Source: Psychrobacter immobilis
GTDB lineage: Bacteria; Pseudomonadota; Gammaproteobacteria; Pseudomonadales; Moraxellaceae
Assembly (NCBI RefSeq): GCF_904846185.1
Contig: NZ_CAJGZQ010000001.1
Coordinates: 155,701-219,700 of the forward strand
DNA length: 64,000 bases
Direction: 5' to 3'
Shown here in pieces: positions 27,205 through 36,437 of the stretch. Numbering within the stretch: the stretch's first letter is position 1; each line of letters begins with the position of its first letter. A model generated the notes under the pieces. The model was not told the DNA's origin. It did no database searches and saw only the letters and a program-made list of their open reading frames with translations. A program made the translations under genes and the position numbers.

Positions 27205-28317
27205 ATGACTGACCAACTCAAGCGCGCTATCAGCGCTGCGAAAACCGCCCAAACCAATGATAGTCAAGCTGAAGCCACGCGTATTGCGAGCAGCAGTGCG
27301 GGTGATCAAACCTTCGACATGAGTGAGTCTTCTTACAAGACCAGTCACACCGCTATCCGTAAAGCGCGCCGCTTTGCGATGCAAGGTCTATACGAATGGC
27401 TCGTCACTGACCGCCGCTTCGATATTGATGGTAAGCTTGGCTGGAAGGCCAATGCGCCGCATGATATCGCTGCTCGTACGCGTGCGACCAATGCCATGCA
27501 TACGGTACATATCGGCTATTACCATGAAATGATGCGCGATATTCCTGAGCAGATTGAGGCGTTAGATGCGCTTATTAGTCAGCATCTTGATCGTGAAATC
27601 GATAAATTGGATACCGTTGAACACGCTATTCTTTTGATTGGTGCTTATGAGCTGCAAAATCGTTTAGAAATCCCTTATAAAGTCGTGCTTGATGAAGCGA
27701 TGAAGCTGAATAATCACTTTGGTGCCACTGACGCCCATAAACTGATTAACGCCGTCCTTGATAAAATGGCGGTTGAGCTACGTGCTGTCGAAGTAGAAGC
27801 AGATAGTAAAGCCAATCTACGCACCTCACAAAAAGCGGCTGCTAAACCTGCAGTAAAAACTGATAGCAATATAGAAAATAGTGCTGATACACAAAGTATT
27901 GAAGAAAAGTCAACTGCTTCAAACAAGCCACGTATCAGTGCCAATAATGCCACCGTCAAACGCAACAGCGCTAGTAAAGCCAGTGCGAATATTAGTGACT
28001 TTAAGGCAACTAAGAAAAATGCTGCTGAAAACACGGTTGAAAATGATACTGTTAAAACAGCGACTGCGGCAGAACCAATTGTTGAAGAAGGCATTGTTGA
28101 AGAAAGCATTGTTAAAAAAGATGTCGTCGTTGATGAACAGCCTGCAGAAGAAAAGGTAGCTGCTGACGCTGTCAATAACGACAGCAACGAAGAAAATACG
28201 GCCGTTGATATTGGTCTAATTGACTCTAATCTTGTTAGTTCTGATGAAACTGTTAGTCCTGACGAAACTGTTAGTTCTGATGAGATTGTTAGCCCTGATG
28301 CAAAAAGCCAAGACTAA
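27205..28317 (+). CDS. nusB: Transcription antitermination factor NusB with long C-terminal tail
   Basis: NusB binds boxA RNA with NusE and supports rRNA antitermination. The core lies at about residues 50-195: [12 protein letters not shown], then [16 protein letters not shown], then [33 protein letters not shown], all diagnostic. The full 370 aa is far above the usual 140-170: about 45 residues are added at the N-terminus and about 170 at the C-terminus. The C-terminal tail is repetitive and rich in Ala, Glu, Val, Ser and Asp, with repeated IVEE and SxDETVS units near its end, and is probably disordered. The stop is 2 bp before thiL. Confidence 0.93.
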   Translation: MTDQLKRAISAAKTAQTNDSQAEATRIASSSAGDQTFDMSESSYKTSHTAIRKARRFAMQGLYEWLVTDRRFDIDGKLGWKANAPHDIAARTRATNAMHTVHIGYYHEMMRDIPEQIEALDALISQHLDREIDKLDTVEHAILLIGAYELQNRLEIPYKVVLDEAMKLNNHFGATDAHKLINAVLDKMAVELRAVEVEADSKANLRTSQKAAAKPAVKTDSNIENSADTQSIEEKSTASNKPRISANNATVKRNSASKASANISDFKATKKNAAENTVENDTVKTATAAEPIVEEGIVEESIVKKDVVVDEQPAEEKVAADAVNNDSNEENTAVDIGLIDSNLVSSDETVSPDETVSSDEIVSPDAKSQD

Positions 28318-28319
28318 CC

Positions 28320-29363
28320 ATGAACGAATTTGAGCTGATCGAGCGCATATTTTCCCAAATGCCACAGTCATTGTCCAGCATTGTCAAAAAAGGCAGTGTC
28401 GAAAAAGGCATTGGTGATGATGCCGCGGTGATGAGCTTGCCTGCAGGCGCGCGCTTGGTCAGTTGCATCGATACACTCGTCCAAGGTCGTCACTTTAGCG
28501 CTGATTGGCAACAAGTCAATGAACTGGCATTTGCCATCGGTTATAAAGCGGTTGCGGTTAACGTCTCAGACATTGCTGCGATGGGTGCAACCCCGCATAG
28601 CATTCTGCTAGCGTTGGCATTACCAGAACGCTTGGCGAATGAGCAATGGTTAAGTGAATTTGCTAAAGGCTTGTTTCATGCCTGCCAATTATTCGGGGTT
28701 GCCCTTATTGGTGGTGATACCACGCGTAGTGATAGCTTAATATTAAGTGTCAGCGCACAAGGATTGCTTGATGCCAACACGGCAGCTGTTTACCGCTCAG
28801 GGGCGAAAGTGGGCGATAAAATATATGTATCAGGGTCGCTCGGCGATGCCGCCTATGCCCTACAACATCCTGACAATGCTCAAGGCCTAGAGCTTGCACA
28901 TCGATTGCACATGCCGACCCCGCGTATTGCCTTAGGGGCAGCCTTAGCAAAAATTGGTGCTACAGCGATGATAGATATCTCTGACGGTCTCTATCAAGAC
29001 CTTAGCCATATCTGCCAGCAAAGCGGCGTTAGTATGCGCCTTAATCTAGAGCAGCTACCTACTAGCAAGCCATTAGCAAGCGTAGATTTATCTGAGCGCT
29101 TATTATGCCAACTGACGGGTGGTGATGATTACGAATTGGCTTTTACTTTGCCTGCTGATATCGAACCTCGTGTTAATAACAACAGCAACACGCCAGTCAC
29201 CTGTATCGGTGAGGTGACTGCGATGACAAATCATAAATACACAGACACATCTACCGCTTTACGTCCTGAGTTATTTTATCAAGGACAACTAGTCACCCCA
29301 ACTCATTCCGCGCCATTTTCAACATGGCCCGACCTTACTGGTTACCAACATTTTGCAGGTTAA
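28320..29363 (+). CDS. thiL: Thiamine-monophosphate kinase
   Basis: ThiL phosphorylates thiamine monophosphate to the active pyrophosphate. The 347-aa protein begins NEFELIERIF, has GIGDDAAVM near residue 30, the Asp-rich metal sites in VNVSDIAAMGA and GGDTTRSD, and ISDGLYQDL plus LTGGDDYELAFT later: the full ThiL/AIR synthase pattern. Two bases separate it from nusB and 3 bp from pgpA, so the three genes form one operon. Confidence 0.96.
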   Translation: MNEFELIERIFSQMPQSLSSIVKKGSVEKGIGDDAAVMSLPAGARLVSCIDTLVQGRHFSADWQQVNELAFAIGYKAVAVNVSDIAAMGATPHSILLALALPERLANEQWLSEFAKGLFHACQLFGVALIGGDTTRSDSLILSVSAQGLLDANTAAVYRSGAKVGDKIYVSGSLGDAAYALQHPDNAQGLELAHRLHMPTPRIALGAALAKIGATAMIDISDGLYQDLSHICQQSGVSMRLNLEQLPTSKPLASVDLSERLLCQLTGGDDYELAFTLPADIEPRVNNNSNTPVTCIGEVTAMTNHKYTDTSTALRPELFYQGQLVTPTHSAPFSTWPDLTGYQHFAG

Positions 29364-29366
29364 CCC

Positions 29367-29945
29367 ATGATTGATCACAACCTATCTAAGCCTGATATCC
29401 GTAAAGCCAATGATTGCCCGCCGCTACCCGCCAATGCCAATATGCTTGACCGCGTAGTTTATTGGCTTGGGTTGGGTTTAGGTAGTGGTCTGCCTCGCCG
29501 TGCACCCGGTACTTGGGGCACAATTGGTGGCTTAATCGTCGCGATACCATTGCTAAACTTAGGATTCGTGCCATTTTTGATTATTACCATTCTCTCTTGT
29601 GTGATTGGTAGTTGGATATGCGGTCGTACCTCAGAGCTAATGGGTGGTCATGATAACCCGCATATCGTCTGGGATGAATGGGCAGGCATGTGGCTTACCC
29701 TACTGCCGCTATCTTATATGGGTATCGCTGACGGTAATTTTTGGCAAAATATCGCTCAAACCTCTTCTATTGTTGCCATTATTATCGCCTTTATATTGTT
29801 CCGCTTTTTTGACATTATTAAGCCACCACCGATTGGCTGGGCAGATAAAAAAGTCGCAGGCGGCCTAGGTATCATGCTTGATGACATCATCGCAGGTATC
29901 ATGGCAGCAGCCGTTTGGATCATTATTTATACCACCATCCTTTAA
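29367..29945 (+). CDS. pgpA: Phosphatidylglycerophosphatase A
   Basis: PgpA removes phosphate from phosphatidylglycerophosphate to give phosphatidylglycerol at the inner membrane. The 192-aa protein shows GSGLPRRAPGTWGT, HDNPHIVWDEWAGMW and FRFFDIIKPPPIGWADKKVAGGLGIMLDD, all family signatures, and about four membrane helices. It ends the nusB-thiL-pgpA operon. The cardiolipin synthase gene at the left edge of the window uses the product of this enzyme. Confidence 0.95.
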   Translation: MIDHNLSKPDIRKANDCPPLPANANMLDRVVYWLGLGLGSGLPRRAPGTWGTIGGLIVAIPLLNLGFVPFLIITILSCVIGSWICGRTSELMGGHDNPHIVWDEWAGMWLTLLPLSYMGIADGNFWQNIAQTSSIVAIIIAFILFRFFDIIKPPPIGWADKKVAGGLGIMLDDIIAGIMAAAVWIIIYTTIL

Positions 29946-30162
29946 TTGTTAAATTAGCCTCGCTTTTATATAAGCGACGGTCTTTCATAACCGATTGTCG
30001 TTTATAGTCCATCATTTTTTTAACTCTCGCACTTTTTTAGTAATGCGTTTGTGACGATAGCCAATTTATCAGCAAGCCACCAGTAAATGGTAAGCCCATG
30101 ACAAGCAACGTAAGTTACAAAGATGTCACGACATAGCGTTTTAGTTAAATGACGGTTTGCGC

Positions 30163-30168
30163 TATAAT
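30163..30168 (+). promoter_or_regulatory. Candidate -10 box of glmU
   Basis: A perfect TATAAT lies 34 bp before the glmU start codon. The matching -35 region is poor, with TTAGTT at 30141-30146 as the best candidate. Confidence 0.4.
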
Positions 30169-30202
30169 TCTAAATTATATTTTGTTACATTTGTAGGCTA
30201 TT

Positions 30203-31585
30203 ATGACATCTCCTCTTTCGGTAATTATCCTCGCTGCGGGCAAAGGCACGCGTATGCAGTCGGCCAAGCCAAAAGTACTACAGACATTGGCTGGTAAATC
30301 GTTATTGGGTCATGTCCTTGATACGTGTCATCAATTAACGGTTGATGACACCATTATTGTTCATGGTTTTGGTGGCGAGCAAGTCCAAGCAGATATCAAT
30401 GCTCAATATGCGCACTTGCCTATTACTTGGGTTGCTCAGACTGAGCAATTAGGTACTGGACATGCGGTAAAAGTGACCCTGTCGGAATTACCCAAAGAAG
30501 GGCAAAGCCTGATTCTCTATGGTGATGTGCCATTAGTCAGCTGCCAGACATTAGCAACGCTACAAGCGGCTAACACCGAGGGCATGTCGATGTTGACGTT
30601 GACCGTAGATAATCCTTTTGGTCTCGGTCGTATCAAACGTGACAAAGACGGCAACATCGAAGCCATCGTCGAGCAAAAAGATGCCAGCGCCGATGAGCAG
30701 AAAATCCAAGAGATTAATAGCGGTATTTACTGCGTCGATAATGCGTTATTGCATAAATACCTGCCAAAACTGTCTAATGACAATGCGCAGCAAGAATACT
30801 ATCTGACGGATATCGTCAAAATGGCGGTCGCTGAAGGTATTAATATTGTCGCGATTGAGCCTGAGCATACCTTTGAGATTGAAGGCGTCAATAACCGCCA
30901 ACAACTTGCGAGCTTAGAGCGCACTTGGCAAGGCAAACTGGTTGCCGACTTACAAGAAGCGGGCGTGCAGTTTGCTGATCCGACGCGCGTTGATATTCGC
31001 GGTACCTTGACTGCGGGTCAAGATGTGTTTGTCGATGTGGGTGTGGTATTCGAGGGTGATTGTGTCTTAGGTGACAATGTTTATATCGAAGCGGGCTGTG
31101 TCATCAAAAACGCCCACATTGGTAATGCCTGCCACATAAAACCTTATTGCGTGATTGATCGCGCTGAGATTGGGGCAGGTGTTGATGTCGGTCCTTTCGC
31201 CCATTTGCGTCCTGAAACCGTATTGGCTGACAATAGTAAAGTTGGTAATTTCGTCGAGATTAAAAAATCAACGGTCGGTCATGGTAGCAAGGTTAATCAC
31301 TTGAGTTATATCGGTGATACGACCATTGGTACAGATGTCAATGTCGGCGCTGGCGTGATTACTTGCAATTATGATGGTGTCAATAAATCACAAACTATCA
31401 TTGAAGACAATGCCTTCATTGGCTCGAACTCAAGTTTAGTGGCACCTGTGACTATTGGTGATACCGCTACGGTTGCCGCAGGTTCAGTGATTACTAAAGA
31501 CGTCGACAGTAAAGCATTAGCCTTTGGACGGGCACGACAAACTCAGAAAAACGACTTTCAGCGTCCGACCAAAAAGTCAAAATAG
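30203..31585 (+). CDS. glmU: Bifunctional GlmU: GlcN-1-P acetyltransferase / GlcNAc-1-P uridyltransferase
   Basis: GlmU makes UDP-GlcNAc, the precursor of peptidoglycan and LPS. The N-terminal pyrophosphorylase domain has LAAGKGTRMQS and YGDVPLV; the C-terminal left-handed beta-helix begins near residue 255 with hexapeptide repeats and carries the acetyl-transfer segment FVEIKKSTVGHGSKVNHLSY. The 460-aa length is normal. glmS follows after 247 bp, so the two sequential steps are encoded side by side, with a hairpin between them. Confidence 0.97.
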   Translation: MTSPLSVIILAAGKGTRMQSAKPKVLQTLAGKSLLGHVLDTCHQLTVDDTIIVHGFGGEQVQADINAQYAHLPITWVAQTEQLGTGHAVKVTLSELPKEGQSLILYGDVPLVSCQTLATLQAANTEGMSMLTLTVDNPFGLGRIKRDKDGNIEAIVEQKDASADEQKIQEINSGIYCVDNALLHKYLPKLSNDNAQQEYYLTDIVKMAVAEGINIVAIEPEHTFEIEGVNNRQQLASLERTWQGKLVADLQEAGVQFADPTRVDIRGTLTAGQDVFVDVGVVFEGDCVLGDNVYIEAGCVIKNAHIGNACHIKPYCVIDRAEIGAGVDVGPFAHLRPETVLADNSKVGNFVEIKKSTVGHGSKVNHLSYIGDTTIGTDVNVGAGVITCNYDGVNKSQTIIEDNAFIGSNSSLVAPVTIGDTATVAAGSVITKDVDSKALAFGRARQTQKNDFQRPTKKSK

Positions 31586-31633
31586 CAATGGTCAATCACA
31601 AGCATTCTGAACAGTATCTATTGAAGTAATACT

Positions 31634-31664
31634 AAGCAGCATGACAATTTTTGTGATGCTGCTT
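31634..31664. terminator. Hairpin between glmU and glmS
   Basis: AAGCAGCAT pairs with ATGCTGCTT and partial pairing continues inwards. The downstream T run is weak, so it may only partly terminate the glmU transcript. Confidence 0.5.
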
Positions 31665-31832
31665 CCTTATATTTATAACGTCAAAATTGGTAGTATAAAA
31701 GCTCTGCCAGTATAGACTTCTATTATTTATTGACTGAACATTATCGCCTCTCAAAGCATTTGAGCGGTTAAGCATTGAAACATTGAAGCCTTTAAAAATC
31801 AAAACATGAAACATCGAATTTAAGGAATAGTT

Positions 31833-33677
31833 ATGTGTGGAATCGTTGGAGCAGTCGCTGAGCGTAATATCGCTAGTATCTTACTTGAGGGTCTTAAGCG
31901 TCTAGAATACCGTGGTTATGATTCTGCCGGTCTGACCGTCATTCGTGATGGCGAACTCCATCGCGAGCGCCAAGTGGGTAAAGTGCAAGCATTGGTCGAT
32001 GCTGTGGCAGTTAATCCTGAATTTTTCGATGGTCATATTGGTATTGCGCATACACGTTGGGCAACCCATGGCGAGCCGGCACAGCGTAATGCCCATCCGC
32101 ACGTATCAGGAAAAATCGCTGTGGTACATAACGGTATCGTTGAAAACTATGCCGAATTAAAAGAAGAATTGATTGCTAAAGGTTACGTATTTACGTCGCA
32201 GACCGATACCGAAGTCGTCGCTCATCTAATCAATGATATCTACAAAACCACACCTGATTTACTAGAAGCGGTTCGTGCCGTTATTCCGTTATTACATGGC
32301 GCATTTGCCCTTGGTATTCTACATATCGACTGCCCAGAAGAATTGATTACCGTTCGTTTAGGCTCTCCACTAGTGATTGGTGTGGGTATCGGTGAGAACT
32401 TTATTGCCTCTGATCAATTAGCCCTGCTACCGGTCACCAATCGCTTTATGTACCTAGAAGAAGGTGATATCGCCAAATTGACGCGCAGTAGCATTCAGGT
32501 TTATGCCGATGGTGTCGAAGTAAAACGTCAGATACATGAAATTGATGCGGCACAGCACAATGCGGATAAAGGTGAATTTAAGCATTATATGCTCAAAGAA
32601 ATCTATGAGCAGCCAGACGCGGTCGCCCGTACTGTTGAGATGGCTGTAGATAGTGATGAGCCATCTAAACTGCGCGATGATTTTTTACAGCGTCATGAAG
32701 CGCAATTAAAAGGCATCAAGCATGTCCAAGTCATCGCTTGTGGTACCAGTTACCACTCAGGCTTGGTCGCAAAATATTGGTTTGAGAGCCTTATTCGTGT
32801 ACCTTGTTCCGTTGAAGTCGCTAGTGAATTCCGCTATCGTAATCCTGTCGTCATCGACAACACACTTGTCATTTGTATTTCTCAATCTGGCGAAACGGCA
32901 GACACGTTATCGGCGCTACGTGATATTCAAAAGCACACGCCAGCAGGTCTAGTCAGCTTAGCCTTATGTAATGTACCAACATCATCTTTGGTACGTGAGA
33001 CGGATATCTTTTTACCAACGCTTGCTGGTCCCGAGATTGGTGTTGCTTCTACCAAAGCTTTCACCACTCAGCTCGCCGCTTTAATGCTATTGGTCTTAAA
33101 AGTGGGTGTCGTTCAGGAGCGCATGACTGGCGAAAACCTGAGTACCTTGCTTGGTCAATTACAAGAGCTACGTGGTCAACTACATGCCAGCTTAAACCTC
33201 GATGCGCCTATCAAAGCCATGAGTGAGCATTTTGAGTATAAAAAGAGCTGCTTGTTCTTAGGTCGAGGTTTGCAGTTTCCAATAGCGCTAGAAGGCGCGT
33301 TAAAGCTGAAAGAAATCTCTTATATTCATGCTGAAGGCTATGCAGCAGGCGAGCTCAAGCATGGACCATTGGCATTGGTCGATAAAGACATGCCCATCGT
33401 CGTACTAGCGCCAAAAGACAGCATGTTTGATAAGCTAAAAGCCAATATGCAAGAAGTACACGCGCGTCATGGTGAGCTGTTCGTTTTTGCCAGCGAATCT
33501 AGTCAAATGGTCGCAGAAGACAGATTGCATGTGGTCTATGTGCCTGATGTTTGTGAAACGCTTGCCCCTATCGTCTACAGCGTACCCGTACAGCTGTTGT
33601 CATACCATGTCGCCGTAATGCGCGGTACAGACGTCGATCAGCCGCGTAACCTTGCTAAATCAGTGACTGTTGAGTAA
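31833..33677 (+). CDS. glmS: Glutamine--fructose-6-phosphate aminotransferase
   Basis: GlmS makes glucosamine-6-phosphate from fructose-6-phosphate and glutamine, the entry step to amino sugars. It starts MCGIVGAVAER, with Cys2 as the glutaminase nucleophile, and has HTRWATHG; the isomerase half has two SIS domains (CGTSYHSG, SQSGETADT) and ends in the invariant PRNLAKSVTVE. The 614-aa length is typical. AAGGAAT precedes the ATG. No glmS ribozyme is expected in this group, and none is obvious upstream. Confidence 0.97.
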   Translation: MCGIVGAVAERNIASILLEGLKRLEYRGYDSAGLTVIRDGELHRERQVGKVQALVDAVAVNPEFFDGHIGIAHTRWATHGEPAQRNAHPHVSGKIAVVHNGIVENYAELKEELIAKGYVFTSQTDTEVVAHLINDIYKTTPDLLEAVRAVIPLLHGAFALGILHIDCPEELITVRLGSPLVIGVGIGENFIASDQLALLPVTNRFMYLEEGDIAKLTRSSIQVYADGVEVKRQIHEIDAAQHNADKGEFKHYMLKEIYEQPDAVARTVEMAVDSDEPSKLRDDFLQRHEAQLKGIKHVQVIACGTSYHSGLVAKYWFESLIRVPCSVEVASEFRYRNPVVIDNTLVICISQSGETADTLSALRDIQKHTPAGLVSLALCNVPTSSLVRETDIFLPTLAGPEIGVASTKAFTTQLAALMLLVLKVGVVQERMTGENLSTLLGQLQELRGQLHASLNLDAPIKAMSEHFEYKKSCLFLGRGLQFPIALEGALKLKEISYIHAEGYAAGELKHGPLALVDKDMPIVVLAPKDSMFDKLKANMQEVHARHGELFVFASESSQMVAEDRLHVVYVPDVCETLAPIVYSVPVQLLSYHVAVMRGTDVDQPRNLAKSVTVE

Positions 33678-33732
33678 TATAAGTATTTGATTTTAATAAT
33701 ATTATCATTAATCAGTTGCTTTTTACACCGAG

Positions 33733-33775
33733 TCCTTCGCTATCTGGTACGAATAAGATAGCGAAGGATTTTTTT
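33733..33775 (+). terminator. glmS terminator
   Basis: TCCTTCGCTATCT pairs perfectly with AGATAGCGAAGGA and is followed by a run of seven T. Confidence 0.92.
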
Positions 33776-33824
33776 GTGAATAACAAAATAGAAAAATATC
33801 AATTACTTATATAATTATAGTATC

Positions 33825-33932
33825 TATAGTCAAGGAATTTTAGAATCGCTACAAGGCGACCGACCGCAGATAGTACACTGAGTACATCTAGGGCGGGTAA
33901 CACCGTAGCGGTTTAAAAATGCTCTGACTATA
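33825..33932. mobile_element. 108-bp near-palindromic MITE-like element
   Basis: The ends are perfect 8-bp inverted repeats (TATAGTCA / TGACTATA). Extending inwards, 22 of 28 bases of the two arms match, and the centre (GACCGCAGAT to ATCTAGGGCGGGT) is also self-complementary, so the whole could form a cruciform or long hairpin. No coding capacity. It ends 4 bp before the first ATG of the truC-like gene. Confidence 0.6.
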
Positions 33933-33936
33933 CAGT

Positions 33937-34722
33937 ATGGACAATGAGAACATGGATATCGAAAACGACACCGCCAATCAAATCGCTAGTCAAATAGAAA
34001 TAATCTATGAAGATGAATTTCTGGTGGCAATTAATAAAGAGGCTGGACTATTGGTGCATCGCAGTTGGCTGGATAAAGGCGAGACGCGCTTTGCCATGCA
34101 GCTCACCCGTGATGCGGTAGGTTGTCATGTATTTCCAGTGCATCGGTTAGACAAGCCCACATCGGGCGTATTATTGTTTGCCAAGAGCTCAGCCGTGGCG
34201 CGCAGCCTTGGCGAGGCTTTTACTGAACACAAAGTTACCAAGCAATATTTAGCCGTGGTGCGCGGCTATATGTCAGAACAAGGCACCGTTGATTATGCGT
34301 TGAGCTTTCAGCCCGATGCCATCGCCGATAAGTTTGCTGATTTGGACAAACCCGCTCAAGAGGCGGTGACCCATTGGCAAAGTTTGGCACAAATCGAGCT
34401 ACCATTTGCCGTATCAAAAAAGCATAACACGAGCCGCTATAGTCTTGTGCGCTTGACACCCGAGACTGGGCGTAAGCATCAGCTGCGTCGGCACATGCGA
34501 CATGTATTCCATCATATCATGGGTGATACCAGCCACGGCGATATCCGTCACACACGATTTTTTCGTACTCACTATGACTGTACGCGTATGCTGCTGCATG
34601 CTCAAACGTTAGCGCTTAGCCACCCCGTCACTGGTGAGCCATTATTGCTAAAAGCTAAATTAGATGACCAATGGATGCGTATCTTAGAAGAGTTTTCTTG
34701 GGTAGACAGCGCTAAAGATTAA
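33937..34722 (+). CDS. truC: tRNA pseudouridine synthase, TruC-like (RluA family)
   Basis: TruC converts U65 of some tRNAs to pseudouridine. The catalytic Asp is in HRLDKPTSG (residues about 68-76). LVHRSWLD near the N-terminus, GRKHQLRRHMRHV and IMGDTSHGD in the C-terminal half point to TruC rather than RluA, RluC or RluD. Length is 261 aa. The first ATG lies 4 bp after a palindromic element and has no clear ribosome site; the ATG at 33952 is an alternative. Its transcription must start inside or beyond the element. Confidence 0.85.
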   Translation: MDNENMDIENDTANQIASQIEIIYEDEFLVAINKEAGLLVHRSWLDKGETRFAMQLTRDAVGCHVFPVHRLDKPTSGVLLFAKSSAVARSLGEAFTEHKVTKQYLAVVRGYMSEQGTVDYALSFQPDAIADKFADLDKPAQEAVTHWQSLAQIELPFAVSKKHNTSRYSLVRLTPETGRKHQLRRHMRHVFHHIMGDTSHGDIRHTRFFRTHYDCTRMLLHAQTLALSHPVTGEPLLLKAKLDDQWMRILEEFSWVDSAKD

Positions 34723-34881
34723 ACAGCGTAGGTTTTATCTTAGATAGTCATATCAAAGAAGTCGACATATTGATTCTAGATATGAAGGTTCGGTACCCTA
34801 GTAAGGACTTCAATCTTCGGCTATGAGCTTTTGGATTTTTATTTACCGTAAGCGCTGTTATAGAAATAAGAAAAGCTAACA

Positions 34882-35826
34882 TCATATTGGCTGGCGCTTT
34901 CTTCCCAGTTTCATTTTTATATTCGCTAGCACCAACCCCGACAATATCAATATCATTGCCAGCATCTTCCACCATGTCACGACCTCTCCTGTAAGCAGCA
35001 CTGAGGTTGTCATACCGAATACTGGCACCAATAGAGCAAACGGCATAACCTTAGAAGCCGTATTTTGACTAAGCAGGTGCGCCCACAGTCCAAAGCCTAT
35101 CAGCGTTGAGACATACACGATAAACCCAAGTGATAACCAAGACTTAAGCGATGCCTCGTTAAACGTCGCCAGCTGCCATGCCTCGGTCTCAAATATGAGA
35201 GAAGATAGCGTTAAAATCACACAAGCGATCAGACCACCCCAAACCACGAGAGCGAGAGCAGACAACGCGGATGCCTTATTCCTTCCAGTATTAGACGAAA
35301 TAATAGCCCCGTCTGATCTTTGCTTCGTCACTTGTGTTGACGCCTGTTTTGAAGCAATGTTACCAAAGCTCCAGCCTATGGCAGCAATCAAGATACAGAC
35401 AAACCCAGCCAGAGGCATATCACCACCAAGGTTCAACGCGATGACGCTAAGCCCTAGCACACCGACCAGCATACCGATGATTTGCATGCGACTCACTGCC
35501 TCACCCAGTATAAAATACGCCAACAATACGGTAATAAAAATTTGAATTTGTAGCAATAATGCCGTCAATCCTGCTGATGCCCCTAAGTGCATGGCAGTAA
35601 AGACAAAAGCATACTGCATGACAAACGTACCGATAGCATAGATAAGTAATGTACGGTTAAATTTGGGCGGCTTCAGAAAGAAAACCAGTGGCACAGCGGT
35701 AAAGAAAAAACGCAGGGCGGTGAGCATTAGCGGTGGAAAGCTTTCAAGCCCCCATGCAATAAAAGTAAAGTTCACACCCCAAATAAAAGTAACCAGTACA
35801 GCCAATGCAGTGTATATAGGAGTCAT
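34882..35826 (-). CDS. EamA/DMT-superfamily permease
   Basis: The 314-aa protein has about ten hydrophobic helices in two EamA repeats. Repeat one begins AVLVTFIWGVNFTFIAWGLE with ALRFFFTAVPLVFF; repeat two begins GFVCILIAAIGWSFGNIASKQ. This is the RhaT/EamA-type drug/metabolite transporter layout, whose members export amino acids or metabolites; the substrate cannot be inferred. A polar loop of about 25 residues between the two halves, rich in Thr, Ser and Lys, is longer than usual. It is monocistronic, and converges on the truC-like gene with no clear terminator. Confidence 0.85.
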   Translation of the reverse strand: MTPIYTALAVLVTFIWGVNFTFIAWGLESFPPLMLTALRFFFTAVPLVFFLKPPKFNRTLLIYAIGTFVMQYAFVFTAMHLGASAGLTALLLQIQIFITVLLAYFILGEAVSRMQIIGMLVGVLGLSVIALNLGGDMPLAGFVCILIAAIGWSFGNIASKQASTQVTKQRSDGAIISSNTGRNKASALSALALVVWGGLIACVILTLSSLIFETEAWQLATFNEASLKSWLSLGFIVYVSTLIGFGLWAHLLSQNTASKVMPFALLVPVFGMTTSVLLTGEVVTWWKMLAMILILSGLVLANIKMKLGRKRQPI

Positions 35827-35904
35827 GTAGTTGGCCTAGGAAGTTATGGCTGATTATTATATTTAAAAATTTTATGACAATCTCGTATTAATCATAGGAT
35901 GCTT

Positions 35905-36330
35905 TTAGAGAGTGAGTACTACACTTACACACAATAGAACGGCAATGAGCATTAATATTGCACCGCCTATTTTTGTAATTAACTAGAGGTTATCTTGAGC
36001 TTTCCATAGATACCGACTGGCTAAAGCAAACGCTTCTGCATAGCAAAAATGGATCAGTAAGACCAAGAGGCAAAAAGCTGAAGCTAAAATGAGAAATTGA
36101 GAAAGATAGGCTTGTTCAGTATCGATAAATTGCGGAAATACAGCCATAAAAAACACGATAGGTTTTGGGTTAGAAAGGGAGGTTAGCAAACCTTCTTTGA
36201 ACAACCTACCAGCACTTGTGCTACTCACATCTAACGTGTTGTCAGTCTCTAGGACAAATGATTTTCTCTTTCCAAAGGCCATTTTGAAAAACAAAAGAGT
36301 ATACCCCAACAGAACCAGTTACTTCACCAT
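35905..36330 (-). pseudogene. LysE-family exporter remnant
   Basis: The remnant encodes the LysE C-terminal half: GLLTSLSNPKPIVFFMAVFPQF is plainly LysE. It is broken twice in the same frame: TAA at 36319-36321, upstream of LVLLGYTLLFFKMAFGK, and TAG at 35983-35985. After the TAG the same frame continues IGGAILMLIAVLLCVS to a stop at 35905-35907, which is the expected last membrane helix. The N-terminal half is missing; the DNA up to the TSUP gene at 36438 shows no usable frame. A full-length LysE gene is at 16723. Confidence 0.8.
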
Positions 36331-36437
36331 TTAGACCCATTAATAGACCACTTAAAGCAGACTGATATAAGAGAACCACTCAAAATAAAATTTTGAACGA
36401 TCTAAACGTTGCAGTTTAAACGCGCCAATATAAAGAC

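Noticed and set aside
27714..28187. 157-aa hydrophobic minus-strand frame inside nusB
   Set aside because: It is the reverse of the repetitive Glu/Val/Ala tail codons of nusB, which makes an apparently membrane-like peptide by composition alone.
31586..31832. Possible glmS ribozyme upstream of glmS
   Set aside because: The ribozyme is a Gram-positive feature and I cannot find its conserved core here.
34748..34975. 75-aa minus-strand frame at the end of the EamA gene
   Set aside because: It overlaps the last membrane helix of EamA in another frame and lacks a ribosome site or recognisable features.
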